A stretch of 64,000 bases of DNA from Roseicyclus persicicus. GTDB lineage: Bacteria; Pseudomonadota; Alphaproteobacteria; Rhodobacterales; Rhodobacteraceae. The stretch is from assembly GCF_012395815.1 (NCBI RefSeq), contig NZ_JAAZQQ010000003.1, positions 1 through 64,000 of the forward strand. Reading direction: 5' to 3'. Below the pieces are notes generated by a model. That model saw only the letters and a list, made by a program, of their open reading frames with translations. It was not told where the DNA came from and made no database searches. Of the stretch, positions 25,717 through 34,875 are shown piece after piece. The position numbers and the translations under genes are program-made. The stretch's first letter is position 1. The number at the start of each line of letters is the position of its first letter.

Positions 25717-26358
25717 ATGCCCGCCATTCGCCATCATATCCCGGACGATCTCTTGATGGGCTACGCCGCCGGCGTCCTGCCCCAGGCGTTCGATCTCGTG
25801 GTTGCGACCCACGTCTCGCTCAGCGACGACGCCCGCGCCCGCCTCGCCAGCTACGAGGCGCTGGGCGGGGCCGTCCTGTCCGATCTCGACCAGGCCCAGA
25901 TCGACGAGGACAGCCTCGACCGCACGCTGGCCAAGATCAAGGGCATGGCGCCCGAACCCCGGCCCGAGCCGTCGCGCGGGGTGTTCCCGTCGCCGCTGCG
26001 CAAGGTGGTCGGCGGCGACGCCGATGCCGTGCGCTGGAAGGGCGTGGGCCTCGGGGCCAAGCAGTCGGTCCTGTGCTCGGACGGCGAGGCGACCGCGCGC
26101 CTGCTCTACATCCCGGCCGGCCAGGCGATGCCCAAGCACAGCCACCGCGGCATGGAAATGACGCTGGTGCTGCAGGGCGCCTTCCGCGACGAGGACGGCG
26201 TCTTCGCCCGCGGCGACATCGAGGTGGCCGACCAGCAGGTGGACCATACCCCCATCGCCGAGCCGGGCGAGGATTGCATCTGCCTCGTCGCCACCGACGG
26301 GCGGCTCAAGTTCCAGGGCCTCCTGCCCCGCATCGCGCAGCCTTTCCTCGGCATCTGA
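25717..26358 (+). CDS. chrR: anti-sigma factor ChrR, zinc-site cysteines missing
   Basis: 213 aa, the same length as R. sphaeroides ChrR. The N-terminal anti-sigma domain (about 1-85) should bind zinc through two His and two Cys. Here the His are kept (H7 and H32 in RHH and ATHVSL) but the two Cys positions read Ser36 and Ala39 (HVSLSDDARA). The C-terminal cupin (about 100-195) keeps H141, H143, E147 and H177, at the numbers known for the R. sphaeroides metal site. It should hold RpoE inactive until singlet oxygen or organic peroxide. Whether it binds zinc is doubtful. Directly coupled to rpoE. Confidence 0.93.
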   Translation: MPAIRHHIPDDLLMGYAAGVLPQAFDLVVATHVSLSDDARARLASYEALGGAVLSDLDQAQIDEDSLDRTLAKIKGMAPEPRPEPSRGVFPSPLRKVVGGDADAVRWKGVGLGAKQSVLCSDGEATARLLYIPAGQAMPKHSHRGMEMTLVLQGAFRDEDGVFARGDIEVADQQVDHTPIAEPGEDCICLVATDGRLKFQGLLPRIAQPFLGI

Positions 26359-26378
26359 GGAACCCGGCCCAAGGATCC

Positions 26379-26406
26379 AGGCCCGCCCGACCCGGCGGGC
26401 CTTTTT
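26379..26406 (+). terminator. rpoE-chrR terminator
   Basis: AGGCCCGCC (26379-26387) pairs with GGCGGGCCT (26394-26402) around a 6-base loop and runs into TTTTT. It lies 20 bases after chrR. Confidence 0.9.
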
Positions 26407-26424
26407 CATGCCCGGGGCGTCAGT

Positions 26425-26440
26425 CGTTGCAATTTCAACG
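26425..26440. promoter_or_regulatory. operator-like dyad upstream of hmgA
   Basis: CGTTGCAATTTCAACG is a 16-bp dyad with a single mismatched pair, of the TTG-N6-CAA type seen for MarR-family regulators. It lies 43 bases before the hmgA start, where a repressor would cover the promoter. No regulator gene is adjacent, so it would act in trans. Confidence 0.5.
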
Positions 26441-26483
26441 GTCCTGTGGCATGTGTCCGGCCTGACCCGCCGGAGGCCGCGCC

Positions 26484-27839
26484 ATGACCGAACAGAGCAC
26501 CCCCCGCCCGATGATCCAGGCCCCGTCGCTGCCGGGCCCGCACGAGGGCTACATGCCGGGCTTTGCCAACGACTTCGAGACCGAGGCGCTGCCGGGGGCG
26601 CTGCCGCAGGGGATGAACAGCCCGCAGAAATGCAACTACGGCCTCTATGGCGAGCAGCTGTCAGGCACCGCCTTCACCGCCACCCCGCCGGAACGGACCT
26701 GGAGCTACCGCATCCGCCCCTCGGTCAAGCATTCCGCGCGCTACACGAAGATCGACCTGCCCTACTGGCGGTCCGCGCCCAACGTGGACCCCGACGTGAT
26801 CAGCCTCGGGCAATACCGCTGGAACCCGGTGCCGCATACCGGCGACAAGCTGACGTGGCTCACCGGCATGCGCACCATGACCACGGCGGGCGACGTGAAC
26901 ACGCAGGTCGGCATGGCGGCCCACATCTACCTCGTCACTGCCTCGATGGTGGACGAGTATTTCTATTCCGCCGACAGCGAGCTGCTGGTCGTCCCGCAGG
27001 AGGGGCGGCTCAGGTTCTGCACCGAGCTCGGCATCATCGACCTGAAACCGCAGGAGATCGCGATCCTTCCCCGCGGCCTGGTCTACCGGGTCGAGGTGAT
27101 CGACGGCCCCTGCCGCGGCTTCGTCTGCGAGAACTACGGGCAGAAGTTCGAGCTGCCCGGCCGCGGGCCCATCGGCGCCAACTGCCTCGCCAACCCGCGC
27201 GACTTCAAGGCGCCGGTCGCGGCCTTCGAGGACCGCGAGGTGCCCTCGACCCTCACCATCAAGTGGTGCGGCCAGTTCCACCTCACCGAGATCCCGCAAT
27301 CGCCGCTGGACGTGGTCGCGTGGCACGGCAACTACGCGCCCTACAAGTACGACCTGACCACCTATTGCCCGGTCGGCGCGGTCCTGTTCGACCACCCCGA
27401 CCCGTCGATCTTCACCGTGCTGACCGCGCCCTCGGGCGTGCCGGGGACGGCGAACATCGACTTCGTCCTGTTCCGGGAACGCTGGATGGTGGCCGAGGAT
27501 ACCTTCCGCCCGCCGTGGTACCACAAGAACATCATGTCCGAGCTGATGGGCAACATCTACGGCCAGTACGACGCCAAGCCGCAGGGCTTCGTGCCGGGCG
27601 GCATGTCTCTGCATAACATGATGCTGCCCCACGGGCCGGACCGCGAGGCCTTCGAGGGCGCCTCGAACGCGGAGCTGAAGCCGCACAAGCTCGACAACAC
27701 CATGTCCTTCATGTTCGAGACCCGCTTTCCCCAGCACCTGACCGCCTTCGCCGCGAAGGAGGCGCCGTTGCAGGACGATTACATCGACTGCTGGGACAGC
27801 CTGGAAAAGAAGTTCGACGGCACGCCGGGCCGCAAGTAG
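26484..27839 (+). CDS. hmgA: homogentisate 1,2-dioxygenase
   Basis: 451-aa Fe(II) ring-cleavage enzyme of tyrosine/phenylalanine catabolism, giving maleylacetoacetate. Recognisable blocks are [36 protein letters not shown]-like start, [20 protein letters not shown] and [20 protein letters not shown], which carry the iron His and Glu ligands. No fumarylacetoacetase or maleylacetoacetate isomerase gene follows; a metallo-hydrolase does. A dyad operator candidate is upstream. Confidence 0.96.
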   Translation: MTEQSTPRPMIQAPSLPGPHEGYMPGFANDFETEALPGALPQGMNSPQKCNYGLYGEQLSGTAFTATPPERTWSYRIRPSVKHSARYTKIDLPYWRSAPNVDPDVISLGQYRWNPVPHTGDKLTWLTGMRTMTTAGDVNTQVGMAAHIYLVTASMVDEYFYSADSELLVVPQEGRLRFCTELGIIDLKPQEIAILPRGLVYRVEVIDGPCRGFVCENYGQKFELPGRGPIGANCLANPRDFKAPVAAFEDREVPSTLTIKWCGQFHLTEIPQSPLDVVAWHGNYAPYKYDLTTYCPVGAVLFDHPDPSIFTVLTAPSGVPGTANIDFVLFRERWMVAEDTFRPPWYHKNIMSELMGNIYGQYDAKPQGFVPGGMSLHNMMLPHGPDREAFEGASNAELKPHKLDNTMSFMFETRFPQHLTAFAAKEAPLQDDYIDCWDSLEKKFDGTPGRK

Positions 27840-27872
27840 GCTGGCGCGACGAAGAACCGGGCAGGGGCGCGC

Positions 27873-28730
27873 ATGGACAGACCCGACAGGCTGGTGCTGC
27901 TCGGCACCAAGGGCGGGCCGGCGATCCGCCCCGGCGGGCCGATGCCGACGGCCTCGCTGCTCGACATCGGCGGGCGGCGCTGCGTGGTCGATTGCGGGCT
28001 GGGCGTGTCCAAGGGGCTGGTGGAGGCGGGGGTGGACCTGAAGACGCTCGACCTCGTCTTCGTCACCCATCTCCATTCCGACCACGTGCTGGAACTCGGC
28101 CCGCTCCTGCACACCGCCTGGACCAGCGGGCTGGCGACGCCGGTGCAGGTCTTTGGCCCCGCCGGCACGCAAGCGGTGTGGGACGGGTTCCTTTCCTCGC
28201 TCCGCTGCGACATCGAGACCCGGATCGCGGACGAGGGCCGCCCCGACCTGCGCGGCCTCGTCACGATCCGGGAATTCGCCGAGGGCGCCCTGCCCGTCGA
28301 CGGGCTGACCGTCACCGCGCTGCGGGTCGATCACCCGCCGGTCACCGACTGCTTCGCCCTGCGCTTCGACAGCCCCGGCTGGTCGGTCACGTTCTCGTCG
28401 GACACCGCGTATTTCCCGCCGCTGGCCGGGTTCGCCCGCAGCACGGACATCCTCGTCCACGAGGCGATGCTGGAGCGCGGCGTCGACCGGCTGGTGGCGC
28501 GCACCGGCAACGGCACCCGGCTCAAGGCGCACATCACGCGCTCCCACACCGAGGCCGCGGACGCCGCCCGCATCGCCGCGGCGGCGGGGGTGGGCCGGCT
28601 GGTCCTGACGCACCTGATCCCCGCCGACGACCCCGGCATCACGGCGGCCGACTGGCACGAGGCCGTGGCGCCGCATTTCACCGGCCCTGTCGTCGTCGGC
28701 ACCGACGGCCTGACCCTGACGCCGCGATGA
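27873..28730 (+). CDS. MBL-fold metallo-hydrolase (RNase Z/arylsulfatase-like)
   Basis: 285 aa. The metallo-beta-lactamase signature is THLHSDHVLELGP (HxHxDH); further ligands are in VTFSSDTAYFPPL (Asp), HITRSHTEAADAA and VLTHLIPADD (His). The long LGTKGGPAIRPGGPMPTAS start is typical of the subgroup annotated as MBL fold metallo-hydrolases near catabolic genes. It lies 33 bases after hmgA and overlaps the next gene by ATGA. A role as a hydrolase of a ring-cleavage product is possible but unproven. Confidence 0.88.
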   Translation: MDRPDRLVLLGTKGGPAIRPGGPMPTASLLDIGGRRCVVDCGLGVSKGLVEAGVDLKTLDLVFVTHLHSDHVLELGPLLHTAWTSGLATPVQVFGPAGTQAVWDGFLSSLRCDIETRIADEGRPDLRGLVTIREFAEGALPVDGLTVTALRVDHPPVTDCFALRFDSPGWSVTFSSDTAYFPPLAGFARSTDILVHEAMLERGVDRLVARTGNGTRLKAHITRSHTEAADAARIAAAAGVGRLVLTHLIPADDPGITAADWHEAVAPHFTGPVVVGTDGLTLTPR

Positions 28731-28930
28731 GCAAGTTCGGCCCCTCCCACGGCGAGCTGAAGCTGCGCCTGGCCATCAGCCTCGCGGGCCTCGCGCTGCT
28801 GGTCGGGGCCTATGCCACCAACGGGATCGGCGGCATCGCGTCGCTGGAGATCGCGATCATCGGGACTGCCTTCTTCGGCGGCTCGGCGGTATGGTGCATC
28901 CTCAGGTTGAGACGAAAGGACGACCCATGA
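28727..28930 (+). CDS. 67-aa membrane protein, unknown
   Basis: Two hydrophobic helices (RLAISLAGLALLVGAYATNG, and IAIIGTAFFGGSAVWCILRL) end in a basic tail RRKDDP. It starts in the stop codon of the metallo-hydrolase and its own stop overlaps the next ATG (ATGA at 28927-28930), so it is certainly co-translated. Function unknown. Confidence 0.75.
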   Translation: MSKFGPSHGELKLRLAISLAGLALLVGAYATNGIGGIASLEIAIIGTAFFGGSAVWCILRLRRKDDP

Positions 28931-29196
28931 GCACCGGCCAGACCATCCAGCTTGTCCTGCAGGGCCTCGTCTTTCTGGCCTGGGCCGGGCTGATGTTCCG
29001 CACCCTGTTCCTGTGGCGCCGCCGCGCGCAGGACGAGACGGGCGCGGCGCTGCACGGGCCGGGACAGATGCTGAAACAGGCCGGCCGCTGGCTGCGCGCG
29101 CCCGAGGACAAGACCGACCGCAGCACGCTGTTCTTCCTGACCTTCGTGCTTTTCGCGATGATCCTGAGCTCGGTCTTCCTCGGCCCGCCGGGCTAG
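28927..29196 (+). CDS. 89-aa membrane protein, unknown
   Basis: Starts MSTGQTIQLVLQG. Two helices (VLQGLVFLAWAGLMFRTLFL and TLFFLTFVLFAMILSSVFLG) flank a basic/acidic loop. It is the last gene of the hmgA unit. Its TAG stop is shared with the convergent Hint gene in the palindrome CTAG (29193-29196). Confidence 0.75.
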   Translation: MSTGQTIQLVLQGLVFLAWAGLMFRTLFLWRRRAQDETGAALHGPGQMLKQAGRWLRAPEDKTDRSTLFFLTFVLFAMILSSVFLGPPG

Positions 29197-30086
29197 GCCG
29201 CCCGCGCGATCCCCAGCCGCGCCTTCAGCGCCGCCGGCAGCATCCGGGCGGCGGAAATCCGCGGTGCCGGCATCTCGGGCAGGCGCGCGGCCTCGCCATG
29301 GACCGCCATGTAGTCCGCGTGGTTGTCGAAGACCTGCCGCCCGGCATAGTCGATGAAGGTCTCGGCGGGGACGCCCTCGGCGAGGATCAGGTCATGGTCC
29401 GCGGTCTCGACGTGGTAGACGGCGAACAGCTCGCCCAGATCCGACAGGGGCACCCGGTCGATGCTGTGCCCGTTCACCAGCGCACCGGCATCGACCAGCA
29501 GCCCGTCGATGGACAGCGCATGGTCGGCCGTCACCACCAGATCGCGCTGCGGCAGGCCCTCGCCCAGCGCGCCCGCCCGCACCCGCACCGGCTGCAGGCG
29601 CTCCGCCGTGCCGAAGCGCGTGGACAGGGTCTGTCGCCAGAGCCACTTGACCGGAACGCTGCGCCCGTCCGCCGTCATCACCAGATCGCCGGCGGCCAGC
29701 GTCTCGACGGCCCTGTCGCCCCCGGGCGTCCGGATCCGCGTGCCCGCGGCAAAGCAGTTCACCACCTGCGCGTTGTCGTTGAAGGTCACGTCCAGCGGGC
29801 TGGTGAAGACCACGTTGTCCAGCTGCCCGTCATGGGGGATCCGCAATTCACCGGTGGACGCGCTGACGAAGATCGCGAAGTCCTCGCCGTTGATGTTCAC
29901 GGTGTACTGCGAATACAAGACGAAGGTGCTGGTGAGATAGTCGCCGGCGGTGGCGGTGCCGCTGTTGTCCGCATCGACCGCGGTGTTGTTCTGCAGCAGA
30001 TTGACTGTGTTCGTGAAGGTCAGTTGATCGGCGTTGATCGTAGAATTCGAGAAAAGAAGGATCTTCGTGGTTGTCACATTGGCCAT
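29193..30086 (-). CDS. secreted-type Hint-domain protein
   Basis: 297 aa. Residues 1-110 are Asn/Thr/Asp-rich with beta character and no cysteine, resembling an exported adhesin-like or RTX-flanking segment. The Hint (hedgehog/intein) domain begins with the nucleophile Cys in VVNCFAAGTRIRTPGG (about residue 112), has block B as VTADHALSIDG, and ends near YHVETADHDLILAEGVPAETF. No C-terminal Asn-Cys junction is seen, so autocleavage rather than splicing is expected. Such proteins are frequent in Rhodobacteraceae. SD GGAG. The N-terminal third is clearly poorer in GC than the surrounding DNA. Confidence 0.85.
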   Translation of the reverse strand: MANVTTTKILLFSNSTINADQLTFTNTVNLLQNNTAVDADNSGTATAGDYLTSTFVLYSQYTVNINGEDFAIFVSASTGELRIPHDGQLDNVVFTSPLDVTFNDNAQVVNCFAAGTRIRTPGGDRAVETLAAGDLVMTADGRSVPVKWLWRQTLSTRFGTAERLQPVRVRAGALGEGLPQRDLVVTADHALSIDGLLVDAGALVNGHSIDRVPLSDLGELFAVYHVETADHDLILAEGVPAETFIDYAGRQVFDNHADYMAVHGEAARLPEMPAPRISAARMLPAALKARLGIARAA

Positions 30087-30263
30087 GGGATCGGCGCTCC
30101 GGGTCTCGTGGCGATAATCCCGAAATGGTCGCCCCGTCGGTTGCGACGATCAAGAAAAAATTCTCCATCTGCATCAGACGGATGACGCGGCGTCGACCGC
30201 GGCCCGCCGATCAAGGGCGTCGCGGAGGCCCCCCGGCTGCCCCGTCGCGGGGCGGGCTGACGC

Positions 30264-31043
30264 TCAGGCCGCCGCCTCGGCCGCCTCGGCCCGGCGCAGG
30301 AAGGCCGGACGCCCCGGGGCGCTGAGGTCCGGCGCGTGGGCATAGCCGCCCGCGTCGAAGTCGAGGATGCCGGCGGGGTCGGTCAGCCGCCGCTCCACGA
30401 TGAAGCGCGCCATCGCGCCGCGGGCCCGCTTGGCGTGGAAGCTGACGATCTTGGGCCCGCCCGGCTTGTCCTCCAGGAACTGCGGCGTGATGACGTCAAG
30501 CTTCAGCGCCGCCTCGTCCACCGCCGAGAAATACTCGACCGAGGCGCAGTTGATCAGCGTGGTCGCCCCCAGCGCCGCGGCCTCCTCGTTCAGGGCGCGG
30601 GCCAGCCGCTTGCCCCACCAGGCATAGAGCGTCGGGCCCTTCTTCGTGGCCAGGCGGCTGCCCATCTCGAGCCGGTATTGCTGGATGCCGTCGAGCGGGC
30701 GCAACAGCCCGTAGAGCCCCGACAGGATGCGCAGCCGTTCCTGCGCAAAGCGCAGGTCCTCGGCGTCGAGCGTCGCGGCCTCCAGCCCCTGGTAGGTGTC
30801 GCCGGCAAAGGCCAGCGCGGCGGGGCGGACATCGTCCCGCTCGGCGGCGAAGCGCCGGAACCGGTCCACGTTCAGCTGCGCGAGCGCCGGGGACAGGTCC
30901 ATCAGCCCGGCCAGCTCATCAGCGCTCAGGCGGCGGGCCACCTTCGCCAGCGCGTCCGCGTCGGACTGGAACCGCGGCGCCGTCATCTCCACGTCACGGG
31001 GCGCCCAGTCGAGGCGCTTGGCGGGGGAAATCACGGTCAGCAT
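30264..31043 (-). CDS. yaaA: peroxide stress protein YaaA (DUF328/UPF0246)
   Basis: 259 aa starting MLTVISPAKRLDWAPRDVEM. Typical blocks are LSPALAQLN, AFAGDTYQGLEA, LRILSGLYGLLRPLDGIQ and YRLEMGSRLATKKG. Known to lower intracellular iron damage under H2O2 in E. coli; a DNA-binding and possibly nuclease-like fold. SD GGAG. Monocistronic. The 177 bases between it and the Hint gene hold only a GC hairpin (30239-30254, no T-run). Confidence 0.92.
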   Translation of the reverse strand: MLTVISPAKRLDWAPRDVEMTAPRFQSDADALAKVARRLSADELAGLMDLSPALAQLNVDRFRRFAAERDDVRPAALAFAGDTYQGLEAATLDAEDLRFAQERLRILSGLYGLLRPLDGIQQYRLEMGSRLATKKGPTLYAWWGKRLARALNEEAAALGATTLINCASVEYFSAVDEAALKLDVITPQFLEDKPGGPKIVSFHAKRARGAMARFIVERRLTDPAGILDFDAGGYAHAPDLSAPGRPAFLRRAEAAEAAA

Positions 31044-31176
31044 GGGCCTTCACTCCGGTCGGTCTGCGGTCGGGTCAGACCTAGCGCCGCAAGCCCGGCC
31101 CGGCAACCTGCGGGACGGGCTTGAGATTGGGCCCGACAGGCCGCACAGTGGCGGGGATGACCGACCGACCCGCCCC

Positions 31177-32319
31177 GTGACACCCCCCGTGGAGCCCCGC
31201 TTGCCCCAGGCCGAGCCACGCCCGCGCGACCGGCTGCAGACCGGCGCGCTGATCGTGATCGCGGGCGCCGTGATCCTGTTCCTGCTGGTCGAGGCGCGGT
31301 TCCTGCTGACCTCGCTCGCCGTGGCGATCATCGTCTTCAGCCTGACCAGCGACGCGATCAACTACATCTCGCGGATGCGGATCGGGCCGCTCAGGGTGCC
31401 GAACTGGCTGGCGAGCATCGCCGCGGTGGTGCTGATCTCGACCGGCCTGTTCATGCTGTCCTCGCTGGTGCTGAGCCAGATCAACACCGTACTGTCGACG
31501 ACGCTCACCTACACCGAACGCGCGCCGGGGGCGGTGGCCGACCTCTTCGCCTGGATGGGCCCCGAGGTGGAAACCGCGATCCAGAACGCGATGGGCAGCG
31601 TCAACGTCTCGGGCTACCTGCGCACGGTGGCGGGCCAGGCGGGCGGGCTGATGCAGGGCACCGTGCTGGTGATCCTGTTCGTGGGCTTCCTGTTCGCCGA
31701 ACGGCTGTGGTTCGACGTCAAGCTGACCAGCCTGATGGGCGGCGACGCCGAGCGCGCGGCCCGGGCGCAGCGCATCATCGGCACCATCATGCACCGGGTG
31801 AACTACTACCTGCTGGTCAAGACCGTGGTCAGCGCCGTGACCGGCCTGATGGCCTACGGGGTCAGCGTGCTGTTCGGCCTGGACCTCGCCGTCGCCATCG
31901 GGGTGCTGACCTTCGTGCTGAACTACATCCCCAATGTCGGGTCCATCGTGGCGACGGTGCTGGCGACGCTGGTGACCTACGTGCAGCTGGGCGAGCCGGC
32001 GGCCACCATCGGGTACTTCTTCGCGCTCTTCGCGATCCAGTTCGTGAACGGCAACGTCATCGACCCCTGGCTGATGGGCAAGACGCTGCGTCTGTCCACC
32101 TTCGGGATCATCGTGTCGCTGGCCTTCTGGGGCGCGGTCTGGGGCATCGCGGGGATGTTCCTGTCGGTGCCGATCATGGTGGCGGTCATGATCGTGTGCA
32201 GCCACGTGCCGGGGCTGCGGCCCGTCGCGGTGCTGCTGTCGCGCGAGGGGCTGCCCGAGGAGGAGCCGCTGTCGCTCGACCGGGCCGCCGGGCGGACCCC
32301 GGCGACGGGCGGCCGATGA
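31177..32319 (+). CDS. AI-2E family (PerM/TqsA-like) permease
   Basis: 380 aa, about eight helices. Start GTG at 31177 is the best available because no ATG lies before the first helix; a weak SD makes it uncertain. Helices 1-2 are LIVIAGAVILFLLVEARFLL and VAIIVFSLTSDAINYI; the family signature FVLNYIPNVGSIVATVLATLVT is present, with a C-terminal half of six closely spaced helices. Some members export autoinducer-2, others act as Na+/H+ antiporters. Isolated gene convergent with infB. Confidence 0.88.
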   Translation: MTPPVEPRLPQAEPRPRDRLQTGALIVIAGAVILFLLVEARFLLTSLAVAIIVFSLTSDAINYISRMRIGPLRVPNWLASIAAVVLISTGLFMLSSLVLSQINTVLSTTLTYTERAPGAVADLFAWMGPEVETAIQNAMGSVNVSGYLRTVAGQAGGLMQGTVLVILFVGFLFAERLWFDVKLTSLMGGDAERAARAQRIIGTIMHRVNYYLLVKTVVSAVTGLMAYGVSVLFGLDLAVAIGVLTFVLNYIPNVGSIVATVLATLVTYVQLGEPAATIGYFFALFAIQFVNGNVIDPWLMGKTLRLSTFGIIVSLAFWGAVWGIAGMFLSVPIMVAVMIVCSHVPGLRPVAVLLSREGLPEEEPLSLDRAAGRTPATGGR

Positions 32320-32340
32320 CCCCGCGGGGCCCCCGGACAG

Positions 32341-32366
32341 GAAAAGGGGCGCCCGAGGGCGCCCCA
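32341..32366 (-). terminator. infB operon terminator
   Basis: GGGGCGCCC (32346-32354) pairs with GGGCGCCCC (32357-32365) around 2 bases; on the minus strand it runs into TTTTC. It lies 26 bases past the infB stop. Confidence 0.8.
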
Positions 32367-32391
32367 TGTCCGTCCGTCGCGGTCGGCGGGA

Positions 32392-34875
32392 TCAGGCGAG
32401 CGAGCGCTCGACCTCCTCGCGCTCGAAGATCTCGATGACGTCGCCCTTGCGGATGTCGTCGTAGTTCTCGAAGGCCATGCCGCATTCCTGGCCCGACTGC
32501 ACTTCCTTGACCTCGTCCTTGAAGCGCTTGAGCGTCTTGAGCGTGCCCTCGTGCACAACCACGTCGTCGCGCAGCAGGCGCACGCCGGCCGACCGGCGCG
32601 CCACGCCCTCGGTGACGAGGCAGCCTGCGACGTTGCCGACGCCCGACACCCGGAACACTTCCTTGATCTGCGCGTAGCCGATGAAGTTCTCGCGGATCTC
32701 GGCGCCCAGCAGGCCCGAGGCCGCGGCCTTCACGTCGTCGACGAGGTCGTAGATCACGCTGTAGTAGCGGATCTCGACGCCCTTCTGGTTGGCGGCGTTG
32801 CGAGCCGGCGCGTTGGCGCGGACGTTGAAGCCGATGACGGGGGCGCCCGAGGCTTCGGCAAGGCCGATGTCGCTCTCGGTGATGGCGCCGACGCCGTAGT
32901 GGAGGACGCGCACGCGCACCTCCTCGTTGCCGATCTTCTCCATCGCCTGCACGATCGCCTCGGCCGAACCCTGCACGTCGGCCTTCACCACGATGGGCAG
33001 TTCGGCGACGTTCTTGTCGGCCTTGGCCTTGGCCAGCAGCTGGTCGAGCGTGGTGGCGGCACCCGCCGCCGCGCGCTTGTCCTTCGCGGCCTGCGCCCGG
33101 TATTCCGCGATCTCGCGGGCCTGGGCCTCGGTCTCGACGACGTTCAGCACGTCACCCGCCTCGGGCGTGCCGTTCAGGCCCAGCACCTCGACCGGCACGG
33201 ACGGGCCCGCTTCCTTCACGCGCTCGCCCTTGTCGTTCTCCATCGCGCGGACCTTGCCCCACTGCTCGCCGACGACGAAGATGTCGCCCTGCTTCAGCGT
33301 GCCCTTCTGCACGAGGACGGTGGCGACCGGGCCGCGGCCCACGTCGAGCTGCGCCTCGATCACCGCGCCCTCGGCGGGGCGGTCGGGGTTGGCCTGCAGT
33401 TCCAGGATCTCGGCCTGCAGCGCGATGGCTTCCAGCAGTTCGGGCAGGCCCTTGCCGGTCATGGCGGAGACCTCGACGTCCTGCACGTCGCCCGACATCT
33501 TCTCGACCACGACCTCGTGCTGCAGCAGGTCGGTGCGCACCTTGTCGGGGTTGGCCGCGGGCTTGTCGACCTTGTTGATCGCCACGATCATCGGCACCTT
33601 GGCCGCCTTGGCGTGGTTGATGGCCTCGACGGTCTGCGGCATCACCGCGTCGTCGGCCGCCACCACCAGCACCACGATGTCCGTCACCTGCGCGCCGCGG
33701 GCGCGCATCGAGGTGAAGGCCGCGTGGCCGGGCGTGTCGAGGAAGGTCAGCACCGCGCCGCTCTCGGTGGTCACCTGGTAGGCGCCGATGTGCTGGGTGA
33801 TGCCGCCAGCCTCGCCCGCGACCACGTTGGCCTGCCGGATCTTGTCGAGCAGCGAGGTCTTGCCGTGGTCGACGTGGCCCATGATCGTGATGACCGGCGG
33901 ACGCGGCCGCTGGTCCTCGGCCTTGTCCTCGGCGCTGACGATCACGTCCTCGACGTCGGCGTCCGAGACGCGCTGCACGCGGTGGCCGAATTCCTCGATG
34001 ATCAGCTCGGCGGTGTCCGCGTCGATCGACTGGTTCTGCGTGACCATCATGCCCATCTGCATGAGCGCCTTGACGACGTCGGCCGCGCGCTCGGCCATGC
34101 GGTTGGCGAGCTCGGAGACCATGATGGTCTCGGGCAGCTGCACGTCGCGCACGACCTTTTCGCGGTCATGGGCGCCGCCCATGGCCTTCTGGCGCTGGCG
34201 CTCCTGCTTGCGCTTCATCGCGGCGAGGCTGCGCTGACGGCCGCCTTCGCCCCCGGTGAGGGCCTCGTTCAGGGTCAGCTTGCCCGAGCGACGCTCGCCG
34301 CCGCGGTCGCCACCCTTGCCGCGGCCGCCGCGGTCGTCGTCGTCCTCGCGGCGCCGGGGCGGCGCGGCGGGGGCGGGCTTGGCGCCGCCACGGGGGGCAG
34401 AGGGCGCCTCGGGGGCGACGGCGGCCGCGGGGGCCTCCTTGGGCGCGTTGCGGCGCGCCTCCTCCTCGGCCTTGCGGCGGGCGTCTTCCTCTTCCTTGGC
34501 GCGGAGCATTTCCTCGCGCTCGCGCTCCTCGCGTTCCTTGGCCTCGGCCTCGGCGCGGCGGCGGGCGCGTTCTTCCTCGCGCTCGCGCTCCTCCTGCTTG
34601 CGGCGCTCCTCCTCCTCGGCCTCGCGGGCGCGGGCGTTCTGGAGCGCCTTCAGGCGGCGTTCGAGCTCGGCGTCGGGAACGGACTTGTCCCGCTTTCCAC
34701 CCTCGGCGTTCTGCGCAGCCGCGGTCTGCGTGCCGGGTTTCGGCACGACGACGCGCTTGCGCTTGGTCTCCACGACGACGCTCTTGGTGCGCCCGCGCGA
34801 GAAGCTCTGGTTCACGCGGCCGGACCGCGCGCCACCAGAGAGGCCAAGGGGTTTCTTACCGTCCGTATCGCTCAT
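32392..34875 (-). CDS. infB: translation initiation factor IF-2
   Basis: 827-aa GTPase that brings fMet-tRNA to the ribosome. The long N-terminal part (about residues 1-320) is low-complexity: basic start, then a charged Arg/Glu repeat tract of [15 protein letters not shown] type, Pro/Ala and Gly/Arg segments. The G domain begins with [15 protein letters not shown] (about 330-345), G2/G3 [16 protein letters not shown]4 INKVDKP. The C-terminal domains II-IV complete the factor. It starts [12 protein letters not shown], its ATG overlapping the ylxR stop by 4 bases. Confidence 0.97.
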   Translation of the reverse strand: MSDTDGKKPLGLSGGARSGRVNQSFSRGRTKSVVVETKRKRVVVPKPGTQTAAAQNAEGGKRDKSVPDAELERRLKALQNARAREAEEEERRKQEEREREEERARRRAEAEAKEREEREREEMLRAKEEEDARRKAEEEARRNAPKEAPAAAVAPEAPSAPRGGAKPAPAAPPRRREDDDDRGGRGKGGDRGGERRSGKLTLNEALTGGEGGRQRSLAAMKRKQERQRQKAMGGAHDREKVVRDVQLPETIMVSELANRMAERAADVVKALMQMGMMVTQNQSIDADTAELIIEEFGHRVQRVSDADVEDVIVSAEDKAEDQRPRPPVITIMGHVDHGKTSLLDKIRQANVVAGEAGGITQHIGAYQVTTESGAVLTFLDTPGHAAFTSMRARGAQVTDIVVLVVAADDAVMPQTVEAINHAKAAKVPMIVAINKVDKPAANPDKVRTDLLQHEVVVEKMSGDVQDVEVSAMTGKGLPELLEAIALQAEILELQANPDRPAEGAVIEAQLDVGRGPVATVLVQKGTLKQGDIFVVGEQWGKVRAMENDKGERVKEAGPSVPVEVLGLNGTPEAGDVLNVVETEAQAREIAEYRAQAAKDKRAAAGAATTLDQLLAKAKADKNVAELPIVVKADVQGSAEAIVQAMEKIGNEEVRVRVLHYGVGAITESDIGLAEASGAPVIGFNVRANAPARNAANQKGVEIRYYSVIYDLVDDVKAAASGLLGAEIRENFIGYAQIKEVFRVSGVGNVAGCLVTEGVARRSAGVRLLRDDVVVHEGTLKTLKRFKDEVKEVQSGQECGMAFENYDDIRKGDVIEIFEREEVERSLA

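Noticed and set aside
30239-30254. Hairpin after yaaA as terminator
   Set aside because: GCCCCG-TCG-CGGGGC stem is good but has no T-run on either strand, so it was not listed as a terminator.
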